Shown here in pieces: positions 46,466 through 59,842 of a DNA stretch of 64,000 nt. Each line of letters opens with the position of its first letter. Position 1 is the stretch's first letter. This DNA comes from Calcarisporiella thermophila CBS 279.70. Its lineage: Eukaryota; Calcarisporiellomycota. The notes below the pieces were generated by a model. That model did no database searches, was not told where the DNA came from, and worked only from the letters and a program-made list of their open reading frames with translations. The stretch lies in contig NW_027192203.1 of assembly GCF_041956535.1 (NCBI RefSeq), positions 248,001 to 312,000 on the forward strand, written 5' to 3'. The position numbers and the translations under genes are program-made.

Positions 46466-48144
46466 TCATTGGACTGGCTTCCTACGGAGCCAGATGTGTC
46501 TTTTGATGCGCGAGATCTAAACAGATAAAAGAGATGAGCGCTTAATTTTCGATTCTTGAATTCAACTGCCACGGTTTATCACTCGAAAGCGATTACTTAC
46601 TGTGAATCTCTGCAAAGGATCCACCACCAACATCCCGCTCCGAATAAGATCCTTTACTTGAAATGAGACGGAATCAGGGCCACGGAAACGGGCATTCTTA
46701 ATCTAATGTGTAGGGAACTTGTTCAGAATCAACAAACTTGAACGGGGCGGAATAAGACAACTCACATTTTCCAAAAGATATTGATAACCGTCTGGACAGA
46801 ACGGATACTGCCCCTGAAGCAGAGTGTATAACACCACTCCTAATGACCAGACGTCAGCTTGAAAGCCATCATATGCTTTAGACTGGGATGAATATGGAGA
46901 AGGTATTAAAGTCTCAGCGTCTCGAAGAGGGCAATAAGTAATAGCGCTTACTGTTAGCACTTCTGGTGCTACATATTCCGGAGAACTGGATAGATCCCAA
47001 AAAAATTAACATAAAATCCTTTGTGTTGCTCTTGGACTCTAAATAATTACCCGCAAGGCCCTTCACACAGCTCGCCTTCCGCCTGGTAAGTTGCAAATCC
47101 AAAGTCTCCAATTTTAACGTTAAAATCCTAAGGAGAGGGGGGAACAAAATGAATTGAGGAACCATTAAATAAAGCCACTTTCATTGCCTTACTTTATCTA
47201 CAAATATATTTTCGAGTTTTAAGTCTCTATGACTTAAAAAAAAAATTTTAACAGAGAAAGTTAGCCATGAATCAAATTCTACTTTCAAACGATTCGGTTA
47301 CCAGATATTATGAGAATGCATGTAGTCGATGGCCGAAAAAAGCTGCCGAAATATGTGCCACACGAGATTTTCCTCCATTCTACCCATTATACTAAGATAT
47401 TGGAAAATTTCACCCCCCTCACAGTAGTCCATGACAATGTTGCTACAATAGTCAAAAGCAATAGAGATGAGTTTCACTGAATACTTTTCGAAGGATTTTA
47501 GAAATATTCTCTGGAAACATTACGTGCTGAAAAGTGTCCTGTGAACTGCAACCACTTTAACAATGTTTTCGTGCTGTTGTAGACTTCGAATGAGCGCGAC
47601 CTGGCGCTTTATGTCATTCTTTTTTGCGAAAGTGAGGGTAGGAACTGATTTGATTGCAAAAGCACGTTCAAGGGTGGTTGGATGCGTTGACAAATACACG
47701 GTACCTAAATTGACACACTCTTAATATCTGTCAATGTCCAACATTAAAAAACAAGCACAAACCCTCGCTACCCCGACCAATTTGTCGGACCACTGAAAAA
47801 TTGGCAACCTGCCCTCCCCATAGAAATTGCATCGTGCGTAGCACTTTGCGCGCGAAACGTTTTCCTCTCAGAACGCTTCTGGCAAGTTGATATCCCAATG
47901 TCCATGTTGCAGGATCAGAGGTGATAGAGTGGGGCATCATGGTGGCCGAAGTAGAGGGTGCTAGCACCCCAGCAATTTTCGAGTTGCTGAAGGTAGCGGA
48001 GGACGTTGAGGGTTGAGGACAAGGAGAATCTAATTCATTAGTAAAGGTAGGCAGGGATGGAGTGGAATGGTGGCCAAAAAAATGTTCGTCCAGAGGGAGT
48101 GATGGTTCTGAGTTGGATATGTAGGACGACGTTATATTTACCAT
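46466..48144 (-). CDS. Serine/threonine protein kinase, CAMK/Snf1-like
   Basis: Nine exons on the minus strand: 48144-47763, 47704-47524, 47442-47302, 47232-47193, 47127-47051, 46985-46952, 46882-46766, 46702-46601, 46516-46466; 374 residues, all in phase. About 110 Ser/Pro-rich residues precede the kinase domain (IGRGSEGTVYL). The ATP lysine is in FAIKS, the catalytic loop is HRDLKLEN (its His and Arg follow a splice), DFG is GDFGFAT, then EYVAPEVL and DVWSLGVVLYTLLQGQYPF. The protein ends soon after the domain (RIKRHIWLR). HRDLKLEN plus the short C-terminus fits the CAMK group, but no named fungal kinase was matched; it lacks FHA or other accessory domains. Confidence 0.9.
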
Positions 48145-48270
48145 TTATACTAATAAATTTAGCAGTGCAATAGAGAGTGTTTGAAAGTGAGCCTTTTAAA
48201 CTCGTGGTGTTATGTCGTCTCGTGTTGAAATAAAGCACCTTAAGTCTAATATAAAAGCCACAATTATATA

Positions 48271-49399
48271 ATGCGGCATAATTTGATTTTATATCACCAT
48301 ATATTTAGAATGTGCACCGAATTCAGTCAGCGTTTAAAAGATTCACACAATTTCGCACTCGAAAAAGGGGAGCTTGTGTTCTCCGAAAGCACCACCGAAA
48401 ATGTGGTGCAGAATGGAATCGAGGTGATGTCAGCTAAGGACATTGACTTTTTTTTCTTTACTCACTTGAAAACCACATTAGTTCGAGATAAGATTCGCCC
48501 CGAGCCTAGCTTTTAAGCCGGCTGGTAAAGCGGACGCGAAGAAAAACGAAGGAAAGCCAGCGAATCCATTTCTTCCCTATAACCCTACTCTACTAGTACA
48601 AGAACTAGATCATCATGTTGTGCTTTTGAACAAATTCTGCGTTGTGCCGTACCACATATTGGTGGTGACGAAGGAATTTTACCCACAGACAGACCCTCCG
48701 TTGCCCAAGGACTTTGCAGCAGTGTGGTACTGTTTACGAAGATTTAAAGATAATGCACTTGCATTTTACAATTGCGGTGCCTCATCAGGAGCAAGGTCGA
48801 GATATATACTTTTTACATGGTTAATGCCGTAGCTAACCGCGCTAAATAATAGTCAGCCGCATAAGCATATACAAATAGTGCCTATGTCTGCTTGCCCGCC
48901 TATTTTCAGCATCCTACCAAAAATACCACCCGAGGACCAAGGTAGCAACAGGGTTGGCCTTAACACACGATCAGATGCCTAATAATTGTATAACTTGCTT
49001 TCCTACCCTTCAGGCAAACCTTTAACAACAGAAAATCTCCCTTATATCCATGCGTTTACCAGGCTGGATCTAGACATGTTGCATAATGCGACAGACGAGG
49101 ATGCGGGTGGATACTTATCCGGCGTGTTCTTTAACCTGTATGATTTTATGATCGATCAAATTCGACACCATCCGACCTCACAGACAAGCTCTGCCGGCTT
49201 TGTTTCTTACAATTTCTTGCTATCACAAGATACCATGATGCTTGTACCCAGGACACTAGAAAAATGGGGTGACATTAGCATCAATTCTCTAGGATTTGCT
49301 GGCACGCTCCTGGTGAAGAGCTTAGAGCAGCTGAACACGGTTAAAACTAACAGCATACTCGATATTTTGAAATCTGTTTCTTTCCAGAAAACCGAATAA
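48271..49399 (+). CDS. APA2: Diadenosine tetraphosphate phosphorylase (ATP adenylyltransferase, Apa1/2-like)
   Basis: Four exons: 48271-48423, 48482-48795, 48853-48941, 49014-49399; 313 residues. It has NKFCVVPYHILVVTKEF with the conserved nucleotide-binding block, NCGASSGASQPHKHIQIVP with the catalytic HxHxQ produced by splicing, and the C-terminal NFLLSQDTMMLVPRT block. It cleaves Ap4A to ATP and ADP by phosphorolysis. An internal ATG at 48310 is an alternative start. It is divergent from the kinase gene with only about 126 bp between starts, and followed 127 bp later by KAT14. Confidence 0.93.
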
Positions 49400-49526
49400 A
49401 GTGTGCAGTTAATTAAAATCCCTATGGTTATTTAATCCAATTTGAGTAGTACAGTCACAAGTTTTCTGTTGCTTCGGGTCGTTTATTTAATATTCGAACG
49501 TAAAATGGAAGACAAAAATTAAAAAG

Positions 49527-52500
49527 ATGAGCGGGAAACGACGAAAAAGAGAATCTACAAGGCACACCAGTTTTCCATATCAAGTAGGCATTTTCTCTGA
49601 TTCACTTTATGTATTGATTACAGTTCCAAGTAAATTTGATTGACTACTGATAGAATGAGGCACTTGTCTGGAATGAGGATCATACCAGAAATGAAGCGGG
49701 AGTATACTGTTACTGTGGAAAAGATTACAAAGAGTAAATATAGGCGATACAACAGTGATTCTGAATGTTTATTCATAATGTTTGTTCTACCTATAGCACG
49801 GAAATAATGTTGCGTTGCAAGCACTGCAGACAACTTTTCCATCCTGGTGAGCCTCTACTCTTTGCTTCTTTATTGCAAACACACATTAAATCAGTATTGA
49901 ATTTTTTATAAGACTGTGTCCAATGTCTTCCCAATCCACCCTTGCATGGCGACTCCTTTTATGAGTTCACGTGTTCAGTATGCACTAAAGGCACCGAGCA
50001 CTACCATAGATTGCCTATGAGCTGGTAAACAACCCAAATATTCACCATAAAATGAGGTTTACTCCGATGAGCTCACTATCTGATACGAAATATTTTAGGA
50101 TGGTGGCCGTTCATCTTGTGATTTATCATTTGATGAAGTCATTTCCAGAGAAAGAATATTTCCGTTGGAAAGAAGATATTTGTGCGCTAATAGATGAATA
50201 TTGGGATTTCCTCGTTCCTGGGAAAGCCAGTTAGTCTACTTTTTTGCTCCTCGAGCATTGATGCAATCTATCTCATTTTTTTGTTTTATTATTTTTAGAA
50301 TCACAAACATGGCATAATACGGTAGCAAGCGCATTATCGACTCATAGCTCCATTTTTATGTCCGGCTACGAAAAGCAGAAGCAAGCTGGTATTCTATTAG
50401 ACTTTTTACATAATGCTCCACAAGATCTCTTATTCATTTACATATAGGCTGGTGGAAACTGAGGGAATGTCGTCCTCCTGAGAAAGGTAGCTAGGTTAGA
50501 ATATTTTTCAAACCTTGCATCTCCACTAACACCATCGCATTTTGGAAGGTGTCAAAAATAAGTCGGGAAGATCCACAAAAATCTCCACTCCATCCCGTTC
50601 GCACTCAACACCTAACAAACGTGCCAATCCTGTCCCCAGCACAAGTGGGGTATGTTATTTTCCCCCCATTTCCTTAGTTGATATATTGATTTTCCACTGA
50701 TCGAACTACCGATTTCAGAATAATGACAGGGACACAATTTCAGTAGAAGAGCAGAAATCTCCACCCTCTTCTTCAATCAATCAGCCTATCGGCACTCCTA
50801 ATCAGAGCCAACATACTAGGAGAGAAATATCCTCATTTTTTGAGGGTTGCGCTGAGGGCGCCTCAACTCCAATTTTATTTGACAACTTTGATCCTTCCCA
50901 GCTCCTTTCAGGCTCTGATTCTCCCGAGTTTCGCTCAAAACTGATATCGGCGAATAAGCAGGATACCGCCGTAAGTTTACCCTTTTCGTAAGCGAGAGTC
51001 ACATTTTGTCTTTACTAACTCATGTTCTCACTACAAAACAGGCCAAGAGAATAAAATTTGAAATGCACGAGAAAGAAGAAGAAAAAGATGCTGCAGAAAT
51101 TGTGGAGGCCAATATCCCTTTGGGGCCTGCTGAGCCAAAAATAGTCGAGAATTTGGCTGTAAACAGTACACCATCTCTAAATCAGGAAAAATCCGAGAAA
51201 TCACAAAATGTTGTGGAGAATGCAGCTGAAAGCAAATCAGAGAACAGTGATATGGTAAGGATTGGACTAAAATGTCGCCTATTTATTAGTGACTTACCTG
51301 CTATTCATAGAGCAATAACAAAGAAAAAAAGTTACAAGCAACTCCTAAGGAAAAGCGATTAGCCATTGGTCAGCAGGAAGAATGGGAAATGTTGCAGAGG
51401 TTGGAAAATGCTCGCAAGCCTCTCTGTGCCCGAGCCTCTAGACTTCGTAGAAAACTCCAGTTACGCAGAGTGAGTTTGCTACAAGACTTGAGGTATTGTG
51501 TAAAAGTTCATTTATTGTTGGGAATTCATATAGATGAAACGCTCCCTTGGACTTAAAATTTTCGACTTGGATGCTCTCGTGACAACCCATTTGCGTTCCC
51601 CACACGAATTAGAGCCAATAATATTTTCAGCAAAGCAACCTCTATCAACAGAGATCCTAGCCAAACAACTGGAAGAACATACGAAGGTAATGATAAAAGT
51701 TTATTGCCAATGTTATACATGGAATTCTCTCTAACTTTGCTTCGATAAGACAATCACTAATACACCATACGCGAACTCCTTTTTGTCTCGTCTGTATGGA
51801 TCACCCCATCTTTCAAGTTCCCTCACATCAGATGAAGCCTGGACAAGTCCTTATCTTGGACGCAAACTTCGACCATTTATACGACGGGATTATGAAATAA
51901 GGCCTCCAAAAATGGCTCTTTTACAGGATATAATTAGCTACTCGCATCGGTAATCAGGCTTTTTTTTTTACATTGATATACAGGTATGTTTGTATGTTTA
52001 CATGAGCCTAATTATTCATCTAGGCATGACCCAGAATGGATCCCACCTCCATTGCCCCCAATTGATTATTGCTATATACAACGAGAGCACCTAACTCAAG
52101 TGAACTCGTTACTCTGTCGTTGCCTCTGGCCTGGGATTGATAGTGAGTAGCCATATTAATATACGACTGAAAATGATACATGTTTATATAAATCCGCAAA
52201 TTTAGTTTCAGAGGCACTCTTATTCCAAGACTTTAGCATTGTGGCTCTTTATAAGCGATTGGTGATTGGATGCGCCTTTATGACACCCGAGGGCTATGTG
52301 ACGTATATTGCCGTGGCACCTGGATGGGATAGAGTAGGTATAGGCCAATTCATGTTATACCACTTGTTACAAACGGCAATGGGGAGAGATCTTACACTCC
52401 ATGTATCAGCAAACAATCGTGCAATGCTACTTTACCAAAAATTCGGTTTCAAACCAGAGGAATTTATCGTGAACTTTTACGATAAATATCTACCCGAGGG

Positions 52501-52546
52501 AAGCATTGAGTGTAAAAACGCCTTTTTTTTGCGACTTAGAAGATGA
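49527..52546 (+). CDS. KAT14: KAT14/CSRP2BP (ATAC2)-like histone acetyltransferase with zinc finger
   Basis: Fifteen exons: 49527-49583, 49654-49733, 49797-49846, 49913-50024, 50099-50229, 50299-50388, 50448-50486, 50549-50649, 50719-50970, 51042-51254, 51311-51469, 51534-51686, 51750-51949, 52024-52142, 52206-52546; 698 residues, all in phase. N-terminal PHD-like finger: CYCGKD...LRCKHCRQLFHPDCV...FTCSVC (C4HC3 pattern). It is followed by an aromatic helical region (EKEYFRWKEDI, GWWKLRECRPPE). The centre is disordered. The C-terminus (from about 586) is a GNAT domain with DFSIVALYKRLVIG, VAPGWDRVGIGQFMLYHLLQ, LHVSANNRAMLLYQKFGF and a final FFLRLRR, closely following animal KAT14. Animal KAT14 belongs to the ATAC coactivator complex. 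Single exons show only the GNAT end. Confidence 0.92.
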
Positions 52547-52740
52547 TCTTTTGTTATATAATGGCACTTTTTATCCAACGCGCATATAAAATAATTGTGA
52601 AATTTTATGGAATTCTACTCTTACATAAAATACAGGTTTAAACAATAGAGAGGCGGACATTCTAAATGCAGAATAACAGAATAAAAGTATCAAAGAAAAT
52701 AACGGGAGGAAGCCAAGACAATATCAGGATGAATCGCAGT

Positions 52741-54172
52741 TTATATCCCAGAAGAACTATCGGTTCCAGCAGAACTCCCGACTAAAGAGCTTGAGTTGGT
52801 CCTTGGCATTTCAAGCACTAGCCTATCTTCTACCATTTGGGTATGGTCATTGTCGTCCTCAAAGCGTAACTGATAATGACCAGGCTTGCTTTTATTCTAT
52901 AATTTGAAAATTAAATCATACCCGCTTAGTTCAACACTTGCTTTCATTAAATATTACAACACAATATATACCTTGCTGGGGGGCGTGATGACTTTGGCTT
53001 TATAAAAGCATGTAGTTGAAGGATAAAGAGCAAGAACATCACTCCCCGCTGCGAATTCAGGGTAATCTTCGTTTTCATTTGGAATTGGTAGAACATGCCG
53101 AGGATTAAGCATATATTTACTAACATAATAAACAATATAGTCAGCAAAAATCCATAAATGAGCATAGGCAATAAAACTTACGCATGATTTCCATTATCAT
53201 CTGGATCCGTATCTTGAACATGATACCTGTAGTAAAAAAGTTGAGAACATATTTATGTATAAAGAGCAAAGCAAGGAAAACCCACTTGTTCTTGTCAGAG
53301 TTAAAATCAAGAACGACTGCCTTAATCCATTCTTCCGTCTTGTCAAATTTCTTTGATATTTTTGCAGCCACCTGGGATGAATCGAAAAATTAGTAACATT
53401 TCGGTTGCAATGTAATAATAATGGTAATACCTCGCGCCCCTTTGGAATAATGCCATTTTCTAGGGAAGAATATCTTGTAGTTTTTGGTACGATGAAGATG
53501 TCGTCAGTAAAAGGGAAATATCGTAAAGATTTAATTGAGCATACCTTTGACTTTTTCCGTTGCTCACACTTGAGTCAGAATCGCCTTTTCGTTTCTTGCG
53601 TTTGGTTTCCACTGCAGAATAAAGGGAATTATAGATCAAAACTACTCTTATATTGCTTTGAGTTATCGTTAGTATACCTGAGGGATTCTCTGCCGCATTT
53701 TGAAGAGCACAAAGGATGGATATATTTTCATGCACCGCGGAAATACTCCTATAGCAAACGGGGTATAAGCTCAACGAAATCTTTGGGCACGTATAAATTC
53801 AATGTTCACTTTTTTTCGGAAGTAGATAGCTCGATTCCTTGCTTGTAAAGCTGGGTTAATTTTGTAACAATAGAAGCTTGTGAAACTACAACAATTATAC
53901 AAATTTTAGCCAAAAATTTAAAGATTTCGAGTTAAATCTCTTGAAAACGGATAGTATAAGTCATGGCTGTATTTGCTTTTTGAATCAAAATTACCTTCTC
54001 CATTCTCTAGCGAATTGTGGAATTTGTTAACACTACCGAGCACAATGTCAAGTTCGCGCTGGATCGAGTCTAATTTCTGCATTTCTAGACATATTTGTCG
54101 CCATACTTGTGTTTCTCCGTTGTCCTCAATGGTATTATTAAAAGGACGATTACGGTTCTTTCTCTCCGACAT
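52741..54172 (-). CDS. SGF29: SAGA/ATAC-associated factor 29 (tandem Tudor reader)
   Basis: Nine exons on the minus strand: 54172-53995, 53876-53810, 53748-53678, 53611-53545, 53473-53431, 53371-53286, 53226-53182, 53119-52972, 52896-52741; 286 residues, in phase. The N-terminal coiled coil is followed by two Tudor-like SGF29 repeats: VAAKI...EEWIKAVVLDF, YHVQDTDPDDNGN, YMLNPRHVLPIP and VLALYPSTTCFYKAKVI, with FEDDDND near the end. The double Tudor binds H3K4me2/3. Exon 5 starts at CTACAAG|ATATTC, the acceptor that keeps frame. It is convergent with KAT14, 194 bp between stop codons. Confidence 0.92.
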
Positions 54173-54606
54173 CACGGCGATTGAATTGAGAAATCTCAAG
54201 ACACGAAGGTATTAAATGTTATGTGGCTTATCCATATTGTATTAGGAAATGTAATGAAGTTTGATACTAAACACTAATTAGGAAGGAAGCCATTGCAAAT
54301 TGGATGCAGCCTGATATACACCAAGACATAAAAGTGTACCGAAGAAGGGATATGCGCAGTATTTTAATGAGTTGATATACTACTTCAGTCGTTTGAGTTC
54401 ATTCTCAAGTTATGAAACGAGATATGTTTTCAAGTGATTGCGCTATTTAAGCTGGCGGGTAATGGACCTGGTAGAATATTTGACGACTTGGCATACTTCG
54501 GTGGAAAAAAGGAAAATCAATTGAGAAACTCAGGTTATTTTTTACAAGGTAAATCCAGTAATGCTGAAGAGGGCAAAAATGGCAAAGAAGGCAGAATGAA
54601 TGAAAA

Positions 54607-55893
54607 CTATGCTTGAGTATCAGTGTCCTTTTCAGAAGGTTCCTCGACAGAGTTTTCGTTGGCCTGATCCGAACCTTGTTCTGCTCCCGGAGCAATTGAA
54701 CCCGTGGTCGCAGTTAATAGCGCTGTAGGGGCAGAAACACCCTGATTGATCAAATTGTTTGCAACACTAGTCAAGCTATTCCCAAGCCCAAAAAGGAACC
54801 CCCTTGCAATATAGAGCAGATGTTAATAAAAGAATATTTGAGGGCTAAATTTAAAAAGAGAGCATACATGTACTTATCGTCGTTAATTTTACCATCAAAG
54901 AATGTCTGGCGCATCTTGAAAAATGTAGTACATGTTAACAGACTATCACTTCCAGCTTGATGTTGCGGTCCAAGTCGCGTAACCTTCGGGAAAAAAAAAG
55001 TTATAAAAAGCCTTCTGAATTTGTTCAATTCCTATACCTGTAAATCATCAGCAACATCTTGTAAGCCGCCCTTAAGGTTCTTGCAACTCTTCATCAAGTA
55101 TTTTATATCATATATGCATGGGAAATAGATACGCAACAATTCGAAAAATTCGGACTCTTCTGCAGGAAGGGGCGCACACGAAAGTACTTTAATCAGATAC
55201 CCAAAATCATAGCCGCTATTTAATGCAATATAGAGGTAGAGAGATATTATCAAAATAAATTAGATCAACTCATTAAGAATAAAAAAAGCCTAAAATTACC
55301 TATGAAATGATATCCATTTAACTTCATCAGTTAGCACCAAACCTGAGCTTGTCAGCAGTTCACCAAAATGTTGAACATCAATTCCATTTTCTTCGTGTTT
55401 TTTGAAGTCCAATCCGGATTTTGTTAATAAATCGATGGAATCAGGTGCATACATATCATTACTAACAAGAAATAGCGTCAATAAAGCTTCACAAGAAAAA
55501 CTGTCATGAATATACATACGAGAGATCGAACTTGAAATTGAATTGCCAGGTGCAAGTGTCCTTGGGCATATTTCCATTTTCATCAGCAAAAGTAATTCCA
55601 AGCTGAATAATCTTTAACAAATCGACATTCGCACGCAAAGTCTGGTAATGATAGTCAGAGGAAGATTGAAACTTGCCGATGGGCCGAGCAACTACACCGG
55701 GAAACTCAGTGTCCTGTAAAATAAATATTAGAAGTAATTAGATTGAATGAATAAAAAGGATTTATATAAAAAAATACTATACCATTGCTAAGTAAGGGTA
55801 TTTATCCACCAGATCCCGAAGGATGGACATTTCTTCTTCAAGATTTTCCGCCCATACCTCCTTAATTATATATTTACTGTCTGCTCCCGGCAT
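54607..55893 (-). CDS. CAF1: CCR4-NOT deadenylase subunit CAF1/POP2 (CNOT7/8)
   Basis: Six exons on the minus strand: 55893-55783, 55713-55520, 55461-55300, 55215-55038, 54983-54868, 54802-54607; 318 residues. DEDD-type exonuclease: MDTEFPGVV (Asp, Glu), [10 protein letters not shown] (Asp) and [10 protein letters not shown] (His, Asp). It starts [20 protein letters not shown] as in metazoan CNOT7. The C-terminal 65 residues are Ala/Thr/Glu-rich and specific to this protein. It shortens mRNA poly(A) tails. It is divergent from the STRIP gene, with 116 bp between starts. Confidence 0.96.
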
Positions 55894-56009
55894 TTTTCAT
55901 CAATTCTATTAAAAAAAAAGAACTCAGGTTTGCTAGATACTGTAATAGTGGGTGTGGCTTAAATTTTTTATATATTGCATTTTCGCGCTCTTATTAAGTT
56001 AGTTTAACG

Positions 56010-59000
56010 ATGGCAAACGATTTCAACAGTCCAGTAGATGTAATACGACAATTAAATAACCGCTCAGAAGTAATTAATACAATTTCATGGACTGTATTCA
56101 CAAGATATACTTATGGCACTAAAATCTTATGTTTGCTTTTAATCTATTCTTATAGCGCGATTTCAACTACGAAGATTCCGATACTTTTGAAAATGAGATA
56201 AATGAATTCTATGGATATCTCGAAATACCTCTATTATTAGAAAACAAAAAGGCGTTTGATGAAGGATTTAAAGAATGTGAGTTTTCTAATTAATCTTTGA
56301 CAATTTTTACTTATTGTATATCGGAATTTCCTAGCATGGATAAATAGTCCTTTGACCGAGAGGAGATCTCATATTGAGTTTCTCCTCGAACAACTTGAGC
56401 TTACAACTGCTGAAAAACGCCTTACTGCTGCAAAAAAGTTGGCATATATCGCTCACGGTAAGCCTGCACTTATTGTAGTATATTGACTCGGCATCCCTCC
56501 TAAGTTTGCATATTGCAATATTCGAATAGGTAACTTCGGAGAACTTAAAAAAAAAGAAGACCATATATCTTGGGTTATTGAAAATAATAAAACTTTACGC
56601 GATGCTGGTGCGCTTTTATCATATTTTCATGCTCTTAAAGTCGCGTCTTCTGTATACGACCATGCTAGGTAACTTCATAAATTTTGCCTGCCGGAATTTC
56701 CGGTGCCCAAGCTGTTCTTTTCTTTCAAAATTTACTTTTCTTCCTCTAAAATCTCATTAAATCTTCTGTATTGGCTAGACAAACTGGTGATTCCCTTCCA
56801 TCAAGTGGGCGGCAGCAAATTGTAAAAGAGGCTATTATGGAAATTGGATATTATCTCGGGCTGATATATATGCTGATTGAAGTTCACCGTGGGAACAGTA
56901 ATTTCGAGGAAGAAATAAGTAAGTACTTTAATCGTTGCACTTGTATTCATATGCTTTTGACCTTTTTTTTTTACAAATCACAATGTATTCTAGTGATTAC
57001 TGAGCCTCCATTAATATGTTATTTGTTTAATCTATTGGGGAAATTGAGAGATAGATCCATCAAGGGATATCCAATCAAAAAAGTAAGTGATTCTGATATC
57101 TTTGTGATCGTATGCATTTGGCTTAGGAAATAAAACCATTATTAATGAGTATACTCAACACGTAGCTACTACCTTTAATATGGAAAACCATGTTGGCTAG
57201 TTTTGGCGGTACAAGTGAGGCAGATAGGCTGAAAAATGCTGCACGAATTTGCAATGGGCTTCCGCCTTACATTGACAATGGTATTTCCCTGATTTTTATC
57301 TTAAAAATATAAGCTTGCTAAACTCTTTTATCCTATATAGCCTCTATTCCTAAATCACTTCCCAATGAAACATTAAATTTTCATAACGAAACTTCTCTGA
57401 GATATCCTGGTTACTCATCTCCGCCTTTTCCACCCTGCATCCCTCCGACACTACAAACATATCTTTCAAGCCATATGCATAAAAATGACATATCTACACA
57501 ACTAGGTAATGCTCCTCTGAGAACACGGCGTCAAAATACCACATCACCCGTTGTTTCCTTTCCTGTCTCATTAAATGCCCCAGCCGTTCCTAAAGCGGTT
57601 CAGGAGGCTGGAGCATTACTGACCGAAAATATGTATATTTCAACATCCATGTGGCAAACCATCCAAGAAACCGAGCTAATGGCTAAAGGTGCAACACAAG
57701 CCAATCCATCTAGTACAAGTGAACTTGACCCAGACAATCCTGAACTTGCTGCAGATATTAAGAAAATAGAGCGAGTTGAATTATTTTACGTAATAGGCAT
57801 TTTTTTTTTAGGAAATTTCAATGAGTATAACTTTGTTTATTTTATAGTATGAGATCCTCCCAAATTTGCAGAACATCCTGATCGTATTGTTAAAACTATT
57901 ACTAGCTACAGTAACAGGTTCTAACAATGCAACTACCAATGACAACAGCAAAGGCTCCAATGCAATTGGAAAATCCAATGAATCTGTTCCAGACAAGGGT
58001 AAATATAATAGCCCACTTTTATACTTTTCACTATTTAACGTTAATAATCATAATTAATAATAGCTCCTAATAATGTCGATCGCATTAATCCTATGCCCGA
58101 GGCTATGATAGATGAACTGGAAACTGCTCGGCAGCGTGAAATTACTACTAAGGCAGTCTCAGGGATTCTACTCCTATTACTTAAATTCACTAAAGTAAAT
58201 CGTAAGTTCTAATACTAGTTTACACTCTGGTATTTCTTAAAATATAAACTGATGTTACCTCCTTCGTCTTTGTAGATGTTTTAAAGTTCGAATATATCTG
58301 CCAACTTCTTGTTGACTCGAACTGCCTACTATTAATTTTGAAAATGTTTGGCCTCCAAGACATTCTAACAACAACATCTGCAAATAATGAAATTAAATCC
58401 ATGAAGTTAGTATTACTTTACTTTTTTTCTTTCTTCCTCAAAACTCACTTTTCGAATGGTAGTTTTTTTAATTTATGTACGAACAACATTTTGGCAAAGG
58501 CAGAAGTGGTTTCGGGAGGTGCTCAGCAAATTTTATCTGCATTTTTGCCTTCGAACGACATCACCCAGGATTCGACTCAAAATGAAACACGGCTCCAGAC
58601 TCAAACGTGCTGGCGTAACATGTTTTCCTCGATTAATTTTCTTCGTATTCTGCAGAAGCTGACCAAACGTAAAACAAATCGTATTCTTCATTTAATGGAG
58701 TTCAAAGCCTCGGTAATTCAAATATCTCCATTACTTCTTTTTTTATCTGTAATATTGAATTAGAGATGACATTATGGCTAGGTTATTTTGAAGCGAATTC
58801 TCAAAGTTTCGCAGCCCATGCTCGAGCTCTACACACTTAAGGTGCTTCGCAGTTTGGTACCTTACCTTGGTAGAAAATGGAGACAAAGTATGCACTTTTT
58901 TTACTGATTTAAGCCAAACAAAATGGCTGATTCTCTCTCTTTTATTAGATAATATGAAAGTGATCACAGCAATATTCATGCGGTGCAAACCAGAGTTGCA

Positions 59001-59491
59001 TGCCGACGACTATGGTACAGATTTTGACGTGAATGAAGCTATTGTAAGATTTGATTATACTAAATGAAACTTTTGAAACCAATAACATTGCTATATTGAA
59101 ATAGTTGCAAGACCAACGACTAAGGACCCTGATTAAGTCTTATAACGAGCGACTATATCCCGAAGTTTTTTCAATGCTTTCGTATGGTGATCAATCCAAT
59201 ACCCACCGTAGCGAAAACTTACTTGACTCTTCAAATCATTACACTTCCTATACAAATAATCCCGATGATTTTCCCTCCATGGCTCGTAAGATCCCCACGC
59301 CTATTTCAATTTACTTCTATTCCACCGACGCCCAACCGCTGGATGAGATATACCTGGAGTATGATCGGTTGGAAAAGAAGTTATTTTCCTTATCAGATCC
59401 TCTCAAACTGCAGAGTAGTTGGCAAAGTGAACCCTTTGAACTCATTGAAGCTAAGCTAAATGAGTATAGTAAAATCAAGCAAATTGAGTAA
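56010..59491 (+). CDS. FAR11: Striatin-interacting protein (STRIP1/FAR11-like), STRIPAK subunit
   Basis: Fifteen exons: 56010-56069, 56156-56276, 56335-56457, 56530-56668, 56779-56918, 56994-57082, 57166-57280, 57341-57789, 57848-57998, 58064-58201, 58276-58405, 58463-58712, 58782-58887, 58949-59043, 59105-59491; 830 residues, all in phase. The N-terminal N1221 region has FENEINEFYGY and KLAYIAHGNFGE. The C-terminal DUF3402 region has YEILPNLQNILIVLLKLLLA, FLRILQKLTKRKTNRILHL, ILKVSQPMLELYTLKVLRSLVPYLGRKWR and NMKVITAIFMRC. These blocks are diagnostic for STRIP/Far11. In fungi the STRIPAK complex (PP2A-striatin-Mob3-Far11) controls cell-cycle arrest, fusion and development. The Ser/Pro/Asn linker between the regions is poorly conserved in such proteins. 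Confidence 0.94.
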
Positions 59492-59842
59492 TGACACATA
59501 CGAATTTTTAATGACAGATTTTGCTCGAATATTCTCTATGATATCTATCTCTAAATTCTTTTGGCTATGATATACCATCAGTTCTTCAAATTTTTTGTAT
59601 ATATTTTTTAGTATATCCGAAAGTTTTCAATATTATTTGCTCTGGCTCTCTTCTATCCCCTCCCCTCACCCTTTTTTTTTTTGATAGAAAAAGTCAAATA
59701 AGATTAAAACGTGATGGATTTTAGGCGAAATTATGAAATATAAATTGAAAGCAACTTATTATTGTATAGCAAAAATTTAGCTAACAGACTACTTATTTCA
59801 GAATAAAGAAAAGGAAATATGGCAATAAATCCTAGAGACTGA
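59492..59842. other. AT-rich intergenic region between convergent genes
   Basis: About 350 bp shared by the FAR11 and MCM2 3' ends, with a T run near 59670. No ORF. Confidence 0.5.
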
